This document shows, piece by piece, positions 34,195-43,019 of a stretch of DNA of 64,000 nt. Numbering within the stretch: position 1 is the first letter of the stretch; every line of letters begins with the position of its first letter. Origin of the DNA: Mycobacterium sp. 050128 (GTDB lineage Bacteria; Actinomycetota; Actinomycetes; Mycobacteriales; Mycobacteriaceae); NCBI RefSeq assembly GCF_036409155.1, contig NZ_JAZGLW010000003.1:532308-596307 (forward strand), in the 5' to 3' direction. The position numbers were made by a program, and so were the translations under genes. Under the pieces are notes generated by a model that did no database searches, was not told the origin of the DNA, and worked only from the letters and a program-made list of their open reading frames with translations.

Positions 34195-35181
34195 ATGGCG
34201 GAAACGCTGGCCGATACGAAGGTGATCACGACGGCAGTCGAGCTGGCCTGCCATGCACCCTCGCTGCACAACAGCCAGCCTTGGCACTGGATTGCCCACC
34301 GCAACAGTGTCGATCTGTTCGTTGATCCCGAGCAAAAAGTACGTGCAGCCGACAGTTCCGGTCGCGAAGCGATTATCAGCTGCGGCGCTGCGCTCGATCA
34401 CTTTCGCACTGCGATGGCCGCCGGCGGGTGGGCGACGAAGGTCGATCAGTTCCCCAACCCGAGCGATCTCGACCACTTGGCAACCGTCGATTTTGCGCCG
34501 GTCGACTACGTAGCACAGTCGCGGCGTGACCGCGCGAACGCGATACTGCGTCGCCGGACCAACCGATTACCGTTTGGTCCGCCCAAGCACTGGGCGTCGT
34601 TCGAGCCCGTGCTGCGCAGCTCGTTCAACAATGACTTGGTCAGTCTGGACGTACTGCCCGCGGAGGTGCGACCGCGCCTCGCCGAGGCGGCCCGACTCAC
34701 CGAAGCCTTACGTCGTTATGACGACCTGTATCACGCCGAGTTGCGTTGGTGGACAGGGCTGGCGGAAGGATCGGAAGGAATACCGGAAAGTGCGCTGCCG
34801 TCGGAGTCCGACGATCGGAGGGTCGACGTGAACCGCCGGTTCCCGGTTGATCCGTCGAACGAGCGGAGCTCAGCGGGCACTTACGACCTAGCGAAGATTC
34901 TCATGTTGTCCACGCTTGGCGACACTCGTGTCGATGCCCTCAACTGTGGCGAGGCGCTTTCGGCGATCCTGCTGGAGTGCACGATGGCCGGACTGGCCAC
35001 CTGTCCCGTCACCCACGTCACGGAGCTGGAAGCCAGCCGGGACATGATCCGCGACCTCGCGACCGGTCTCGCCGCGGTACCGCAGGTGTTGATCAGAGTC
35101 GGCATCGAACCGGAAGGCGAGCTGGCTCCCGAACCGACGCCGCGCAAACCGGTACACGAGGTGTTGGAGATTCGTGGCTAG
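34195..35181 (+). CDS. acg: Acg-type putative nitroreductase (Rv2032-like)
   Basis: A 328-residue protein with the FMN-site signature CHAPSLHNSQPWHW at about residues 19-32, then EAIISCGAALDHFRTAMAA, YHAELRWWTGLAEGSEGIP and LECTMAGLATCPVTHVTELE. This order and the C-terminus PTPRKPVHEVLEIRG match Rv2032/Acg, the acr-coregulated gene. It is the third family member in the window, after those at 19068 and 27589. The start follows GGGCGGCGACG. In M. tuberculosis acg lies next to hspX; here hspX is 1.7 kb further on. Confidence 0.88.
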   Translation: MAETLADTKVITTAVELACHAPSLHNSQPWHWIAHRNSVDLFVDPEQKVRAADSSGREAIISCGAALDHFRTAMAAGGWATKVDQFPNPSDLDHLATVDFAPVDYVAQSRRDRANAILRRRTNRLPFGPPKHWASFEPVLRSSFNNDLVSLDVLPAEVRPRLAEAARLTEALRRYDDLYHAELRWWTGLAEGSEGIPESALPSESDDRRVDVNRRFPVDPSNERSSAGTYDLAKILMLSTLGDTRVDALNCGEALSAILLECTMAGLATCPVTHVTELEASRDMIRDLATGLAAVPQVLIRVGIEPEGELAPEPTPRKPVHEVLEIRG

Positions 35182-35222
35182 GGGATGACCTCGCATCGGA
35201 AAAGTCTTGGCGTGTAGCGGGT

Positions 35223-35615
35223 TTAGGTCTGTTCGGACTTCACCTTGAGGTAATTCTGTATTCTGAACAGGTCGTAGGTGCGTCGCCGCTCGGGCCGAAG
35301 CTGGGGGGTTGCCGATGCGGCGGAGATGATTTCGGGTTCGACCACTCGATAGCTTTGCCCATCAGCCCGGATGGTCGCGTGCCCGGCGGCAAGGACATTC
35401 CGGAGCCAATCGACGTCGACCCCATAGGGCAGCGGAACGATGAACCCGTCCGACACCCGTTCCGTGGCTACCGGAGTCGCATAGTGCGCGCCGGAACGCC
35501 GGCCGGTGTGCTCAATCACCGACGCATACTAGTGCTTTCGCCCGGCCAGATGCAGCATCAGTGGATTGAGTAGACGCTTGTTGAAGACCCGGACGTGGTC
35601 GAGGATCGTCACCAT
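35223..35615 (-). pseudogene. Ddn-like deazaflavin (F420)-dependent nitroreductase, broken by an amber codon
   Basis: Reading from ATG 35615, the protein begins VRVFNKRLLNPLML-HLAGRKH, meets TAG at 35529-35531, and then continues in the same frame with YASVIEHTGRRSGAHYATPV. This is the standard Ddn/Rv1558-type deazaflavin reductase sequence, where a Trp (TGG) is normal between His and Tyr. A single TGG to TAG change therefore splits an otherwise complete 130-codon gene. No frameshift is present. A GTG at 35519 could restart translation but has no ribosome binding site. The family uses reduced F420 to reduce nitro compounds or quinones. Either a recent pseudogene or suppressed by read-through. 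Confidence 0.75.
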
Positions 35616-35777
35616 CTCTGTTAATCCTTCCCGCGATATGAGAGCGAATAGTGCTGTGGCGCAGTAACTTGCATAACCATCTCCATATCGTCTCCGCACC
35701 GTCCATGTGCTGGCGTGCCCGAGTGAGAGCGGACATCGCAATGGCGCAATCCGATCAGCTCGCTGCGTCCGCGGGTA

Positions 35778-35791
35778 GGGCCCGAAGTCCC
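35778..35791. promoter_or_regulatory. DosR box between the Ddn-like pseudogene and a usp gene
   Basis: GGGCCCGAAGTCCC matches 11 of 14 core positions, with GTA before and AAG after, 130 bp upstream of the usp start at 35921. It could also serve the broken Ddn-like gene on the other strand. Confidence 0.6.
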
Positions 35792-35834
35792 AAGAGTTGC
35801 GTCAACCCTCGTCCGCCGAACGGATCCACAGATG

Positions 35835-35848
35835 AGGACCAACGCCTC
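35835..35848. promoter_or_regulatory. Weak candidate DosR box near the usp start
   Basis: AGGACCAACGCCTC matches 9 of 14 core positions, lies within a GAGG...CCTC palindrome, and resembles the site at 46350. It lies about 73 bp before ATG 35921. Confidence 0.4.
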
Positions 35849-35920
35849 TGATCTGCCAGGTCACGACGCCGTAGCGTCCTGAATAGCATCTCGAAACGCT
35901 ATTGGTCGCCAGGAGTTCTC

Positions 35921-36721
35921 ATGTTTGATCGGTACCCACCGAAGTCCGTCGTCGTTGGGGTGGACGGTTCGGCAGCCGCGATCCGGGCCGCTCGGTGGGC
36001 GGTCGATGAAGTCGCCGGGACCGACATTCCGCTGCGTCTGCTCTACACCAAGAGCGACGACAATGCCAGTCCGCGGCAAGCGCGACTGGCCGTGGCCGCG
36101 GCGGAGCAGGTCGTCCGCGACGCATACGACGCGGTTGAACAGATCGGCAAGCCGGTCAAGGTCGAAACGGAGATCGTCGACGGCGGGCCGGTGGCGGCAC
36201 TCATCGCTGCTTCGCGATCCACGACGTTGCTGTGTGTCGGAGACACCGGGGCCTCGATGCGCCCGAACGTCTGGCTGGGTTCGACTGCGAAAGAACTCGC
36301 ACAATCGAGCCACTGTTCGGTGGCTATCGTCCGGGGAGATCCTCGCGACACCGGCGCCCGCTTGATCGTGGCGTACGTAGACGAATCGCCGGAAGGCACA
36401 GATGTTCTGGAGCTGGCGATTCACGAGGCCCGACATCGCGGCGTCCCACTGCGGGTGCTGGTAGCAACGCCGCCGCGATCCGGTGACTCGCATCTGAAGC
36501 GTTGTACGGACAACTACCCCGAGGTCGACATCGACACGGTTGTTCTGCAAGTGTCCCTCGTCGACTACCTTGCTGCGCATGCCGAAGCCATTCAGTTGGT
36601 CGTAGTCGGCGCCGCCCCGACCCCGGCAGTCGAGCAATTGCTCGGCACTCCCGGCGCTGAAGCTCTGCGGGAAAGCGACTTGTCCTTGCTTGTGGTCGGT
36701 TTCCAGCGGCCTGGCCGCTAA
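35921..36721 (+). CDS. Universal stress protein (Rv3134c/Rv2624c type, two Usp domains)
   Basis: A 266-residue protein. The first Usp domain begins [20 protein letters not shown] and has a modified ATP loop, VGDTGASMRPNVWLGSTAKE. The second domain lacks a glycine-rich loop. The start ATG 35921 follows AGGAGTTCTC. It stands alone behind two DosR-type boxes and just upstream of hspX on the same strand. A role in slowing growth during hypoxia or redox stress is the family expectation. Confidence 0.87.
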   Translation: MFDRYPPKSVVVGVDGSAAAIRAARWAVDEVAGTDIPLRLLYTKSDDNASPRQARLAVAAAEQVVRDAYDAVEQIGKPVKVETEIVDGGPVAALIAASRSTTLLCVGDTGASMRPNVWLGSTAKELAQSSHCSVAIVRGDPRDTGARLIVAYVDESPEGTDVLELAIHEARHRGVPLRVLVATPPRSGDSHLKRCTDNYPEVDIDTVVLQVSLVDYLAAHAEAIQLVVVGAAPTPAVEQLLGTPGAEALRESDLSLLVVGFQRPGR

Positions 36722-36780
36722 GCACGCTCGTCGCAGCGAACGCCTCCAGCAGGAGCGCTGACAAACGACCTACGACCTTT

Positions 36781-36794
36781 GGGACTTCAGCCTC
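36781..36794. promoter_or_regulatory. DosR box upstream of hspX
   Basis: GGGACTTCAGCCTC matches 11 of 14 core positions and carries the flanking TTT, about 70 bp before the hspX start. Confidence 0.7.
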
Positions 36795-36861
36795 TTTCCC
36801 GCATTTCGGCCGACTGGTCGGATAGACATCACCAGTAATCCTCGCAATCTAGGAGACAGCG

Positions 36862-37293
36862 ATGAACACTCTTGCCGTTCGGCGCCACCCCGCGTCGATC
36901 TTCCCTGACCTATCAGAACTGTTCGCAGGCCTTCCCACGATGGCCGGATTGCGCCCCGCCTTCGACACCCGCGTGATGCGGCTGGAGGACGAGATGAAGG
37001 ACGGCCGCTACATCGTGCGCGCGGAGCTGCCGGGGGTCGACCCGGCCAAGGACATCGACATCACAGTGCGCGAGGGCCAATTGAGCATCAAGGCCGAGCG
37101 CACCGAGAAGAAGGATTTTGATGGACGCTCGGAGTTCTCTTACGGGTCGTTCGTTCGGACCGTGTCGTTGCCGGCGGGCGCTGACGAAGACAACATCCAA
37201 GCCACCTACGACAAGGGCATCTTGACGGTTTCGATGGCGGTTTTGGAGCCGAAGGCAACCGAACGCCGCGTCACGGTGCAATCCGCGAACTGA
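36862..37293 (+). CDS. hspX: Alpha-crystallin-type small heat-shock protein (HspX/Acr/Hsp16.3)
   Basis: A 143-residue Hsp20-family chaperone. The alpha-crystallin domain spans about residues 40-135, with [19 protein letters not shown] and the conserved [12 protein letters not shown] beta-strand motif. The N-terminus [18 protein letters not shown] fits M. tuberculosis HspX/Acr, the hallmark hypoxia-induced dormancy protein. The ATG follows AGGAGAC. It binds unfolding proteins as an ATP-independent oligomer. Seven bases later begins the Rv2030c homologue, so the two form the classical acr operon, driven by the DosR box at 36781. Confidence 0.95.
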   Translation: MNTLAVRRHPASIFPDLSELFAGLPTMAGLRPAFDTRVMRLEDEMKDGRYIVRAELPGVDPAKDIDITVREGQLSIKAERTEKKDFDGRSEFSYGSFVRTVSLPAGADEDNIQATYDKGILTVSMAVLEPKATERRVTVQSAN

Positions 37294-37300
37294 CACCGGT

Positions 37301-39346
37301 GTGATGACTAGAGCAGCTGATATCACCCGGCGCTCGCCGCGCCGGGTGTTCCGCGACCGTCGCGAGGCAGGCCGGGTGCTGGCAAACCTCTTGAGCGCCT
37401 ACCGCGACCAACCCAACGTCGTCGTCCTGGGGCTGGCCAGGGGCGGGCTGCCGGTGGCATGGGAGGTGGCGGCAGCGCTGCACGCACCGTTGGACGCCTT
37501 TATCGTGCGAAAGCTCGGCGCTCCCGGGCATGAAGAATTCGCGGTCGGGGCGTTGGCAAGCGGTGGCCGAGTAGTGGTCAACGACGACGTGATTCGGGCC
37601 TTGCAGATCTCGCCGGGACAATTGCGTGCCGTCGCCGAGCGTGAAGGCCGCGAGCTGGTCCGCCGTGAGGCCGCATATCGCGGCGGACGCCCGCCCCTCG
37701 ACGTGACCGGCAAGACGGTCATCCTCGTCGACGACGGGTTAGCCACCGGCGCAAGCATGTTCGCGGCGGTACAAGCGCTCCGCGAATCTGAGCCCGCTCA
37801 GCTCGTAATCGCGGTGCCGGCGGCCCCGGAATCTACCTGCCGGGAATTCGCGGGCCTGGTCGACGATGTGGTCTGCGCGAGTATGCCCACCCCATTCCTC
37901 GCGGTGGGGGAGTCGTTCTGGGATTTTCGGCAGGTCACGGACGACGAGGTTCACCAGCTGCTCGCCACTGCGACGACGGATCAAACGACAACGTCGGCAC
38001 AGGTGCTGACGGCCGCCGAGGTGCTCAGCAGCGTGGCCATCGATGCTCCATCGGGTGTTCCGCCGCGCGCGACGCTGGAGGAGTTGATAGGTGACGCTCG
38101 AATCGTGTTGATCGGCGAGAGTTCGCATGGGACGCACGAGTTTTACGAGGCTCGGGCAACCATCACGAAATGGCTGATCGAGGAGAAGGGATTCTGTGCC
38201 GTAGCCGCCGAGGCCGACTGGCCCGATGCCTATCGGGTGAATCGGTACGTGCGGGGTCTCGGCGTGGACGAGACGGCCGACGCAGCGTTGCTCGGGTTCG
38301 AACGATTTCCGGCCTGGATGTGGCGCAACACGGTCGTTCGTGACTTCGTCGATTGGCTGCGCGTACGCAACCAGCAGTGCGAGTCAGGGCGTCAGCGGCA
38401 AGCCGGCTTTTACGGACTTGACCTCTACAGCCTGCATCGGTCCATCCAGGAAGTGGTGACCTACCTGGATAGAGTCGACCCGAAGGCGGCGATGCGAGCC
38501 CGAAATCGTTACGCATGCTTCGATCATGCTTCGGCGGATGATGGTCAGGCCTACGGCTTCGCGGCGGCGTTCGGGGCCGGTCCGTCGTGCGAAAGCGAAG
38601 CGGTCGAACAGCTGGTTGACATTCAGCGCAACGCCTTGTCCTATGCGCGCCGGGGCGGACTGCTTGCCGAGGACGAGCTTTTCTACGCCCAGCAAAATGC
38701 ACACACGGTACGCAACGCCGAGGAGTACTACCGTGCGATGTTCAGCGGTCGGGTGAACTCGTGGAACCTGCGCGACAAGCACATGGCCGAGACGCTCGAC
38801 GCGCTGTTGAGGCACCTGGACCGTCACGACGGCGCTCCACCTGGTCGAATAGTGGTGTGGGCGCACAACTCTCATGTGGGCGACGCGCGGGCCACCGAGG
38901 TGTTCTCTGAAGGACAACTCACGCTGGGGCAACTGGTCCGGCAGCGATATGGCGATGAGTCACGCCTGATCGGATTCAGTACGTACGCAGGCACCGTGAC
39001 CGCCGCGAGCGATTGGGGCGGAATCGCGGAACGCAAAGCTGTGCGGCCCGCGCTGAACGGCAGCATCGAAGAACTGCTACACGAGACGGGTCGAAGCTCC
39101 TTCCTGGTGTCGGCAGACCTGCGCCCGGAAGCCGCCGATCCGCTCAGCGTCGTTCGGTTGGGCCGCGCCATCGGGGTGATCTATCGGCCGGAAACGGAGC
39201 GGCAAAGTCATTACTTCCATGTCCGGCCCGCGGACCAGTTCGACGCGATGATCCATATCGACCGGACTCGGGCACTCGAACCGCTGGAGCCGACGAGTCT
39301 GTGGATCGCCGGCGAAACACCGGAAACATACCCGTCCGGGTTGTAA
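37301..39346 (+). CDS. Phosphoribosyltransferase-erythromycin esterase-like fusion protein (Rv2030c-like)
   Basis: A 681-residue two-domain protein. Residues 1-210 form a phosphoribosyltransferase fold with the PRPP motif DDGLATG at 144-150 after VILV. Residues 240-680 form an erythromycin-esterase-like hydrolase domain with [16 protein letters not shown] and [11 protein letters not shown] carrying the active-site histidines. The length equals that recalled for Rv2030c. The GTG at 37301 and the ATG at 37304 are equally possible starts. The enzymatic reaction is not established. It follows hspX by seven bases and is followed directly by a pfkB remnant, reproducing a degraded Rv2031c-Rv2030c-Rv2029c order. 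Confidence 0.92.
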   Translation: MMTRAADITRRSPRRVFRDRREAGRVLANLLSAYRDQPNVVVLGLARGGLPVAWEVAAALHAPLDAFIVRKLGAPGHEEFAVGALASGGRVVVNDDVIRALQISPGQLRAVAEREGRELVRREAAYRGGRPPLDVTGKTVILVDDGLATGASMFAAVQALRESEPAQLVIAVPAAPESTCREFAGLVDDVVCASMPTPFLAVGESFWDFRQVTDDEVHQLLATATTDQTTTSAQVLTAAEVLSSVAIDAPSGVPPRATLEELIGDARIVLIGESSHGTHEFYEARATITKWLIEEKGFCAVAAEADWPDAYRVNRYVRGLGVDETADAALLGFERFPAWMWRNTVVRDFVDWLRVRNQQCESGRQRQAGFYGLDLYSLHRSIQEVVTYLDRVDPKAAMRARNRYACFDHASADDGQAYGFAAAFGAGPSCESEAVEQLVDIQRNALSYARRGGLLAEDELFYAQQNAHTVRNAEEYYRAMFSGRVNSWNLRDKHMAETLDALLRHLDRHDGAPPGRIVVWAHNSHVGDARATEVFSEGQLTLGQLVRQRYGDESRLIGFSTYAGTVTAASDWGGIAERKAVRPALNGSIEELLHETGRSSFLVSADLRPEAADPLSVVRLGRAIGVIYRPETERQSHYFHVRPADQFDAMIHIDRTRALEPLEPTSLWIAGETPETYPSGL

Positions 39347-39590
39347 CGATGAGTCAACGGATATGGTCGTATTGATGTCATTGGGATCGCATGGCGCGCT
39401 TCTTGTGACACCCTCTGCGAATCAACGGTTTTCGGCGATTCCTATGCGTGGTGGAAGTGGCGTCGGGGCGGGAGACGCGATGGTCGCGGCGATGCTGATG
39501 ACGCCCGGCACGGCTGTCTGTGATCGAGCGGATATCGAGAAGCTGTTTGCGCTCTCGCCCGAGCCTTGCGATGTCACGCTCTGCGACTGA
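39347..39590 (+). pseudogene. pfkB (phosphofructokinase B, Rv2029c) remnant
   Basis: Immediately after the Rv2030c stop an open frame (ATG at 39363) reads MSLGSHGALLVTPSA, then SGVGAGDAMVAA joined directly to MLMTPGTAVCDRADIEKLF. GAGD is the catalytic/anion-hole motif of PfkB-type ribokinase-family enzymes. Compared with the full protein of about 339 residues recalled for Rv2029c, the first 230 or so residues are absent, and about 24 residues between the GAGD helix and MLLTPGTA are missing. A functional kinase is impossible. This is what remains after one large and one small deletion behind the hspX-Rv2030c operon. Confidence 0.75.
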
Positions 39591-39629
39591 GGCATGAGCC
39601 TCGCCCGGGACGAATGGCTGCCTTACCAG

Positions 39630-39643
39630 GGGTCTAAAGGCCC
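39630..39643. promoter_or_regulatory. DosR box upstream of dosR (autoregulation)
   Basis: GGGTCTAAAGGCCC matches 12 of 14 core positions inside the longer palindrome AGGGGTCTAAAGGCCCCT. It is about 107 bp before the dosR start, giving positive autoregulation. Confidence 0.75.
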
Positions 39644-39749
39644 CTCCGCAAAGAATGCCAGCTCAATACCCTGGCATTTGAACTGCGCGTGAACCTTGGC
39701 GATTATCGATCATGTGCGATATTGAGGGCAGGGGCAGGAAGGACTCGCA

Positions 39750-40406
39750 ATGGTAAAGGTATTCCTGGTCGACGACCACGAAGTCGTTCGTCGCGGACTT
39801 GCCGACCTGTTGGCAGCGGACCCCGAGCTCGAGGTCATCGGCGATGCGGGCTCCGTGTCAGAAGCGCTGGTCCGCATACCCGCGTTGCAACCCGACGTCG
39901 CGGTGCTCGACGTGCGCCTTCCGGACGGCAACGGCATCGAATTGTGCCGCGACCTGCTGTCTGACCTTCCTGAGTTGCGCTGCCTGATGTTGACTTCGTT
40001 CACCTCTGACGAGGCGATGCTCGAGGCGATCCTGGCCGGCGCCAGCGGTTATGTCGTCAAAGACATCAGGGGCATGGAATTGGCGCAGGCAATCAAGGAC
40101 GTCGGCGCCGGGAAGTCACTGCTCGACAACCGGGCGGCCGCCGCCTTGATGGCGAAGCTGAGGGGCAACGCCGAGCAGAAGGATCCGCTGTCGGGATTGA
40201 CCGACCGCGAGCGAACCCTGCTCGGGCTGCTCAGCGAGGGATTGACCAACCGGCAGATCGCCGCGCGAATGTTCCTGGCCGAGAAGACGGTGAAGAACTA
40301 CGTATCCCGGCTGCTGGCCAAGCTCGGCATGGAGCGGCGGACCCAGGCAGCAGTATTCGCCTCGAGGCTGGACCAACGACCCACGCGGCCGACCACGAGT
40401 ACGTAA
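39750..40406 (+). CDS. dosR: Hypoxia response regulator DosR/DevR
   Basis: A 218-residue NarL/LuxR-class response regulator. The receiver has VDDHE at 8-12, the phospho-acceptor Asp54 in [11 protein letters not shown], and Lys104 in YVVKD. The DNA-binding domain spans about 148-205, with [20 protein letters not shown] and the recognition helix containing Lys179, Lys182 and Asn183 in AEKTVKNYV, the residues known to contact DNA in M. tuberculosis DosR. Thr198 is kept; position 205, a Thr in M. tuberculosis, is Ser here. It activates the dormancy regulon on phosphorylation by DosS/DosT. It is preceded by its own box and the pfkB remnant, not by an Rv3134c-type usp gene. Confidence 0.97.
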   Translation: MVKVFLVDDHEVVRRGLADLLAADPELEVIGDAGSVSEALVRIPALQPDVAVLDVRLPDGNGIELCRDLLSDLPELRCLMLTSFTSDEAMLEAILAGASGYVVKDIRGMELAQAIKDVGAGKSLLDNRAAAALMAKLRGNAEQKDPLSGLTDRERTLLGLLSEGLTNRQIAARMFLAEKTVKNYVSRLLAKLGMERRTQAAVFASRLDQRPTRPTTST

Positions 40407-40587
40407 CCTGCAGGCGCGTTACCGCAGCTAGACTGGCCCGCACGGGTGAGGCAGCGTCGACTTGTTGGGTTGCCATCCCGATACGACTAAGCTGGGCCAC
40501 GGCCTCTTCGTGTTGCTCGCGTTGTGTTGGCTCTTTGGACAACACGTGGCTGCCCGGGGGGGCTGAATTGCCGGAGGTGTCAGGCGA

Positions 40588-42303
40588 ATGGCCAGCGACG
40601 ATGGTGGCTCGGCGTTTGCCGGACTCGGCCAGCGTGGGCTGCTCAGCAGGATGCACCAGCAACTCGACGAGTTGCTGGCATCGCGCGATCAGATGGAGCG
40701 GCTGCTTGAGGTGATCGTCGAGATCGGCTCCGATCTCGACGATCTCGATGCAACCCTGCGTCGCATCGTCGTCGCGGCTCGGAAGCTGACCTCTGCGCCG
40801 TACGGCGCCCTGGCGATACGTGACCGCGATGGAATGTTGATCTCGTTTGTTCACGAAGGAATCGATGTCGACCATGCGCGACGAATCGGCCATCTGCCGG
40901 TTGGCAAGGGAGTTCTCAGCCTGTCGCTGTTCGACACGCCGGCTCTGCGTTTGGATGACCTGACACGGCACCCGGCCGCGGTTGGGTTCCCCGAGCACCA
41001 TCCTGCGATGCAAGCCTTCCTTGGCGTGCCGATCACCATCCGCGGAAAAATATTCGGCAACCTCTATCTCACCCACGACGAGCCGGGTTGCCTATTCTCC
41101 GAATCCGACGAAATGGCAGCTCGCGCACTGGCATTCGCGGCTGCGGTCGCCATCGACAATGCGCGACTCTTTGAGCGTGAGCGCACGGCGGCGAAGTGGA
41201 TGGAGGCAAGCCGCGAAATCACCACCGCGCTTCTGTCTACCGTCGGACCCAGCCGGACTCCGCTGCAAATAATCGCCGAAAAGGCTTATGCGCTAACCGA
41301 AGCCGAACAGGCGATCGTGCTTGTTCCGGACGATGACGATTTGCCGATAGACGAAATTGACACGCTGGTCATCTCCGCAGCGGTAGGATTGAACGCCTCA
41401 GAGGTTATCGGCCAACGGATTCCGGTGGATGCTTCCACCAGCGGCGCGGTGTTCCGCTCCGGTGAACCACTGATCACCGAAGCCCTGAGTTACCCGATCC
41501 AGGCATTCACCGACGTAGGACAGCGAAGCGCAATCTTAATGCCGCTGCGCGCCCAGGACCAGGTCGCCGGGGTGATTGTCGTCGCCCGCGGCTCGGAGCG
41601 ACAACCGTTCGATGACACCTACCTGGACCTGGTAAGCGATTTCGCAACACACGCCGCGATAGCGCTGATGCTGGCGGCGGGTCGCGAGAACACGCGGCAA
41701 CTGACGCTGGTGGCCGAGCGAGAGCGCATTGCCCACGACTTGCACGACCATGTCATCCAACGGCTATTCGCCGCGGGGATGGACCTACAGGGCACGGTGG
41801 CCAGGGTGCGTTCAACCGAGGTTGCCGACCGGCTGAACCGCACCCTCGACGATCTCCAAACGATCATCGAGGAGATCCGCACGACCATCTTCCAGCTGAA
41901 GTCGCCGTCCGGAAATGGCGGTGGATTTCGAAATCGCATTCAACGAGCGGTTGCCGACCTCACCGAGGGCCGCGACATCGTCACGACGGTGCGGATGCAC
42001 GGACCGATGACCGCGATCGGCGGCGATCTCGCCGACCACGCGGAGGCAGTGACCGCCGAAGCCATCAGCAACGCGGTTCGCCACTCCGGTGCTTCACGTC
42101 TCACGATCGAGGTCCATGTCGGAGACATGCTGACGGTTGAGATCGTCGACAACGGTTGTGGCATACCCGTTGACAATCCCCGCCGCAGCGGCCTGGCGAA
42201 TATGCTCTACCGCGCCGAGCAGGTCGGCGGTCGCTGCGACATCAGCAACGCGCCCGGTGGCGGTACCCGAGTCTGCTGGACCGCCCCCTTGACCGATCAC
42301 TAA
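40588..42303 (+). CDS. dosS: Oxygen/redox-sensing histidine kinase DosS/DevS (or DosT)
   Basis: A 571-residue kinase with two GAF domains and a HisKA_3-HATPase module. GAF-A (about 50-195) keeps the proximal heme His in HHPAMQAFLGVP (His138 by position) and the distal Tyr in FGNLYLTHDE. GAF-B spans about 220-360. The phospho-acceptor His386 lies in ERIAHDLHDHVIQRLF, the N-box in AEAISNAVRHSG and the G-box in GSGLANM-like RRSGLANMLYRAEQVGG. Heme in GAF-A senses O2, NO and CO. Start ATG 40588 with GGAGGTG. Unlike M. tuberculosis, 181 bp separate it from dosR. DosS and DosT cannot be told apart with certainty from sequence alone. Confidence 0.93.
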   Translation: MASDDGGSAFAGLGQRGLLSRMHQQLDELLASRDQMERLLEVIVEIGSDLDDLDATLRRIVVAARKLTSAPYGALAIRDRDGMLISFVHEGIDVDHARRIGHLPVGKGVLSLSLFDTPALRLDDLTRHPAAVGFPEHHPAMQAFLGVPITIRGKIFGNLYLTHDEPGCLFSESDEMAARALAFAAAVAIDNARLFERERTAAKWMEASREITTALLSTVGPSRTPLQIIAEKAYALTEAEQAIVLVPDDDDLPIDEIDTLVISAAVGLNASEVIGQRIPVDASTSGAVFRSGEPLITEALSYPIQAFTDVGQRSAILMPLRAQDQVAGVIVVARGSERQPFDDTYLDLVSDFATHAAIALMLAAGRENTRQLTLVAERERIAHDLHDHVIQRLFAAGMDLQGTVARVRSTEVADRLNRTLDDLQTIIEEIRTTIFQLKSPSGNGGGFRNRIQRAVADLTEGRDIVTTVRMHGPMTAIGGDLADHAEAVTAEAISNAVRHSGASRLTIEVHVGDMLTVEIVDNGCGIPVDNPRRSGLANMLYRAEQVGGRCDISNAPGGGTRVCWTAPLTDH

Positions 42304-42314
42304 TACCCGGCGAC

Positions 42315-42333
42315 GTCCCTGACGCCCAGGGAC
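42315..42333. terminator. Stem-loop after dosS (possible terminator)
   Basis: GTCCCTG-ACGCC-CAGGGAC forms a perfect 7-bp stem 12 bp after the dosS stop. There is no T-tract, so intrinsic termination is uncertain; the arms also resemble a DosR half-site. Confidence 0.35.
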
Positions 42334-42357
42334 TCGTGGACCAATGGCGCCACAGTG

Positions 42358-42371
42358 GAGTCTAACGGCCC
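42358..42371. promoter_or_regulatory. Candidate DosR box upstream of the GNAT gene
   Basis: GAGTCTAACGGCCC matches 10 of 14 core positions, about 78 bp before ATG 42449. A weaker TGGACCAATGGCGC lies about 22 bp further upstream. Confidence 0.4.
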
Positions 42372-42448
42372 TGCCGAACGGAGCGGACCGCAAATAACGT
42401 CGTGTCAAAGCCGGGCACGCATGTCCATGGCGGCCTTCAGGAGGGCTC

Positions 42449-43006
42449 ATGAGTCATCAGTTGGCGGAATACTCCGCCACTGCTCGACTGCTCGACGGAC
42501 GGCTGGTGTCGCTGCGCCGCCTCACCGCTCAAGACGCCGATGCGACATTGGCGCTTCATCAGCATCTCACCGAGTTCGAGCGCTACTACCGTTTCTTCAC
42601 GCTGAACCAGATCGATCTCGAGCACCTCGTCCAAACTATTACCGAGCCTTCCCAAGATCGATACTCGCTCGGCGCATTCGACATCGACCGGTTGATCGGT
42701 GTGGCACACTACGTCGCCGTCCGCGATGATCCCGAAGTTGCCGAAATCGCAATCGCAGTCGCCCACGACGATCACTCGCTCGGCGTGGGAACAGCCTTAC
42801 TCAAGCATCTCGCGCATGTCGCGCGTGCTCACGGAATTAAACGATTCACAGCCGATATTTTGAGCGAGAATCATCTCATGCTCACCGTGCTGTTCGGCCT
42901 TGGCTGGCGTTGTAACCCAACGTATTACGGAGCGATTCACCACGTCGAAGTCGAGTTACCAGATGACCTCGACGAGTTGCCATCGGGTGCGCAAGCGATC
43001 TCGTAG
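42449..43006 (+). CDS. GNAT-family N-acetyltransferase
   Basis: A 185-residue single-domain GNAT protein. The N-terminal SLRRLTAQDADATLALHQHL and YYRFFTLNQ are typical of the protein-lysine acetyltransferase (Pat)-related subgroup. The acetyl-CoA loop is seen as HDDHSLGVGTALLKHLAHVA. The cyclic-nucleotide domain of mycobacterial Pat is absent. The substrate might be a protein lysine, for instance in an acyl-CoA ligase such as the one encoded at 32148, but this is speculation. It is followed 13 bp later by a usp gene and so probably forms a two-gene operon. Confidence 0.82.
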   Translation: MSHQLAEYSATARLLDGRLVSLRRLTAQDADATLALHQHLTEFERYYRFFTLNQIDLEHLVQTITEPSQDRYSLGAFDIDRLIGVAHYVAVRDDPEVAEIAIAVAHDDHSLGVGTALLKHLAHVARAHGIKRFTADILSENHLMLTVLFGLGWRCNPTYYGAIHHVEVELPDDLDELPSGAQAIS

Positions 43007-43019
43007 CTAGGAGAACGAA

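Noticed and set aside
40231..41076. A 281-codon minus-strand frame across the dosR-dosS gap
   Set aside because: It is antisense to both dosR and dosS; no motif, no ribosome site.
42315..42333. Stem-loop after dosS as a DosR box
   Set aside because: The arm order is GTCCC...GGGAC, inverse to the GGGAC...GTCCC order of a DosR site; kept as a possible terminator only.
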